Shown one piece after another: positions 6,601 to 7,681 of a DNA stretch of 7,681 nucleotides. The stretch is from Chitinophagaceae bacterium (GTDB lineage: Bacteria; Bacteroidota; Bacteroidia; Chitinophagales; Chitinophagaceae). The stretch lies in the NCBI GenBank assembly GCA_003151295.1, contig PLXD01000490.1:2749-10429 (forward strand), in the 5' to 3' direction. The first letter of the stretch is position 1; each line of letters begins with the position of its first letter. The translations under genes were made by a program, and so were the position numbers. The notes beneath the pieces were generated by a model. It was not told the origin of the DNA and did no database searches. It was given only the letters and a program-made list of their open reading frames with translations.

Positions 6601-7681
6601 TTAAGGCATTTTTATTTTCTTATCCCTGAATTGTATGATCATTGTACTATCGTTATTTCTTGCCAGTATGTAGGCTTCTTTTTTTGCAATCCTTATTTTG
6701 CTGATATGCCGGACCTGACCTTTAATTTGGAGGCCATTGACGCTTTCCGCCGTAAATGATCCATTGCCATGATTCAATAATATAGTACCAAAATCGGCAT
6801 CATACCTTCCCATCTGGATATTATTCTCATAATAATTCCCGACCAATAAGATATCCGGCAGACTATCATCATTGGCATTCACGACGACAGCATCCCTGTA
6901 TGGGGACAATTGAGCTTCCCAGGGCAATGCCTTCAGGGTGAAATCCATGTTTCCATTGTTCATTAAAACGGCGTTGGAAAAATAGTCAGCCGTCAAAACA
7001 TCGGCTTTCTTCAGTTTTTCAGCAGAAAACAGATCTTCCAGGGAAGCCTTCGCGAAATCTTCCGCATATAAAAAACGCTTCTTCAACGCTGGTATTTGCT
7101 TCTCCAGCTCCTCCATATTGGCAAAAGGCAAATCACGCCCATTCAGATAATAAGTCAGGATCTGGTCTTTTTTCCCGTTCCCTGAAAAGTCATAATAATA
7201 CATCCTTACGGGCTCCTTTTGAGAAGCCTTTAACCTGCTGTTTAGCCCAAGATTTCCTGCTATCAGATCAATATTGCCGTCATGATTCAAATCCACGGGT
7301 AATATGAAATTCCACCAGCCCTTTTTATCGGTTAACACTTTTTTTGTAAAAAAGCCATTATTGTTTATAAAAGCCACAATCCCACCCCACTCTAAAGAAA
7401 GGATCAAATCTTTTCGCCCGTCCTTATTCAGATCAAACCATAAAGCCTTTGTTACAAAACCCACATGAGATAGTTCCTTGCAATACTTTTCCGTCACATC
7501 TGTAAAATGGCCGGTTCCATCATTTTGCAACAGGTAAGACCGGGGAACCTGACCATAATTATAGGGTACCGATCGTCCGCCAATAAATAAATCTATGTTC
7601 CCATCGCCGTTAAAATCATAAGGAATCACGCACGATGCATTGATGAATACACTGTCGAAAGCATGCTCGCGTCTTGTAAAA
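6601..7681 (-). CDS. FG-GAP/VCBS repeat protein, C-terminal part (gene enters from the right edge)
   Basis: The frame is open from the right edge to a TAA at 6603-6601, giving the last 359 residues. A GTG at 7629-7627 is an internal Val, not a start: the frame upstream of it is still coding and the preceding residues (FTRREHAFDSVFINASC) fit the family. The product carries repeated Asp-rich calcium-binding-type loops of beta-propeller blades: DFNGDGNID at visible residues 22-30, DLNKDGRKD at 83-91, DLNHDGNID at 130-138, DFSGNGKKD at 164-172, and a degenerate NANDDSLPD at 268-276. Each is followed by a hydrophobic strand (LFIGG, LILSL, LIAGN, QILTY, ILLVG). This matches the C-terminal part of the long (about 1,000-1,200 residue) extracellular or surface VCBS/ASPIC-UnbV proteins of Bacteroidota, which are often encoded near SusC/SusD pairs. 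The function is unknown; a role in binding glycans or proteins at the surface is only a family-level guess. The signal peptide and first half are outside the window. Confidence 0.85.
   Translation of the reverse strand, partial: FTRREHAFDSVFINASCVIPYDFNGDGNIDLFIGGRSVPYNYGQVPRSYLLQNDGTGHFTDVTEKYCKELSHVGFVTKALWFDLNKDGRKDLILSLEWGGIVAFINNNGFFTKKVLTDKKGWWNFILPVDLNHDGNIDLIAGNLGLNSRLKASQKEPVRMYYYDFSGNGKKDQILTYYLNGRDLPFANMEELEKQIPALKKRFLYAEDFAKASLEDLFSAEKLKKADVLTADYFSNAVLMNNGNMDFTLKALPWEAQLSPYRDAVVVNANDDSLPDILLVGNYYENNIQMGRYDADFGTILLNHGNGSFTAESVNGLQIKGQVRHISKIRIAKKEAYILARNNDSTMIIQFRDKKIKMP

Noticed and set aside
7627..7629. GTG as a possible start of the FG-GAP/VCBS gene
   Set aside because: The frame continues upstream to the window edge with residues typical of the family, and a start here would leave a propeller fragment with no signal peptide.

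Overview
The window looks like chromosomal DNA from a member of the Bacteroidota, most likely near the Chitinophagaceae. The evidence is the gene families present (a fused rhamnulose-phosphate aldolase/lactaldehyde dehydrogenase, RhaT, a long FG-GAP/VCBS protein, a membrane-tethered SRPBCC/GyrI-like protein), the A/T-rich spacers, and the lack of clear Shine-Dalgarno sequences before the starts. The species cannot be named from the sequence.

Layout. Positions 1-5523 hold a block of four minus-strand genes, read from right to left: an exported glycoside hydrolase of family 65 (5523-3448), the L-rhamnose/H+ symporter rhaT (3368-2310), the bifunctional aldolase-dehydrogenase often called rhaEW (2254-131), and the first 37 codons of a probable L-rhamnose isomerase (113 to the left edge). 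The spacers are 79, 55 and 17 bases and no convincing terminator interrupts them, so the block reads as one operon. A 128-base divergent spacer (5524-5651) separates it from a plus-strand gene (5652-6599) for a small membrane-anchored protein with an SRPBCC-like and a GyrI-like effector-binding domain. A minus-strand gene for an FG-GAP/VCBS repeat protein runs from the right edge to 6601; its 5' part is outside the window. The last two genes converge with one base between their stop codons.

How the genes work together. RhaT would import L-rhamnose, the isomerase would make L-rhamnulose, and RhaEW would cleave L-rhamnulose-1-phosphate to dihydroxyacetone phosphate plus L-lactaldehyde and oxidise the lactaldehyde to L-lactate. 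The kinase that makes rhamnulose-1-phosphate is not in the window and may lie beyond the left edge. The point most worth following is the exported GH65 enzyme at the head of this operon. GH65 enzymes normally act on alpha-glucosides, and one known family member is a phosphorylase for alpha-glucosyl-rhamnose. The present protein looks like a hydrolase, so it may release rhamnose (plus glucose) from a glucosyl-rhamnose saccharide in the periplasm. That substrate is an inference.

The right-hand third (from about 5.5 kb) is visibly richer in A+T than the rhamnose block and has no evident functional link to it. No tRNA, rRNA, CRISPR array, insertion sequence or long repeat was seen. No stretch of 300 bases or more lacks a gene.
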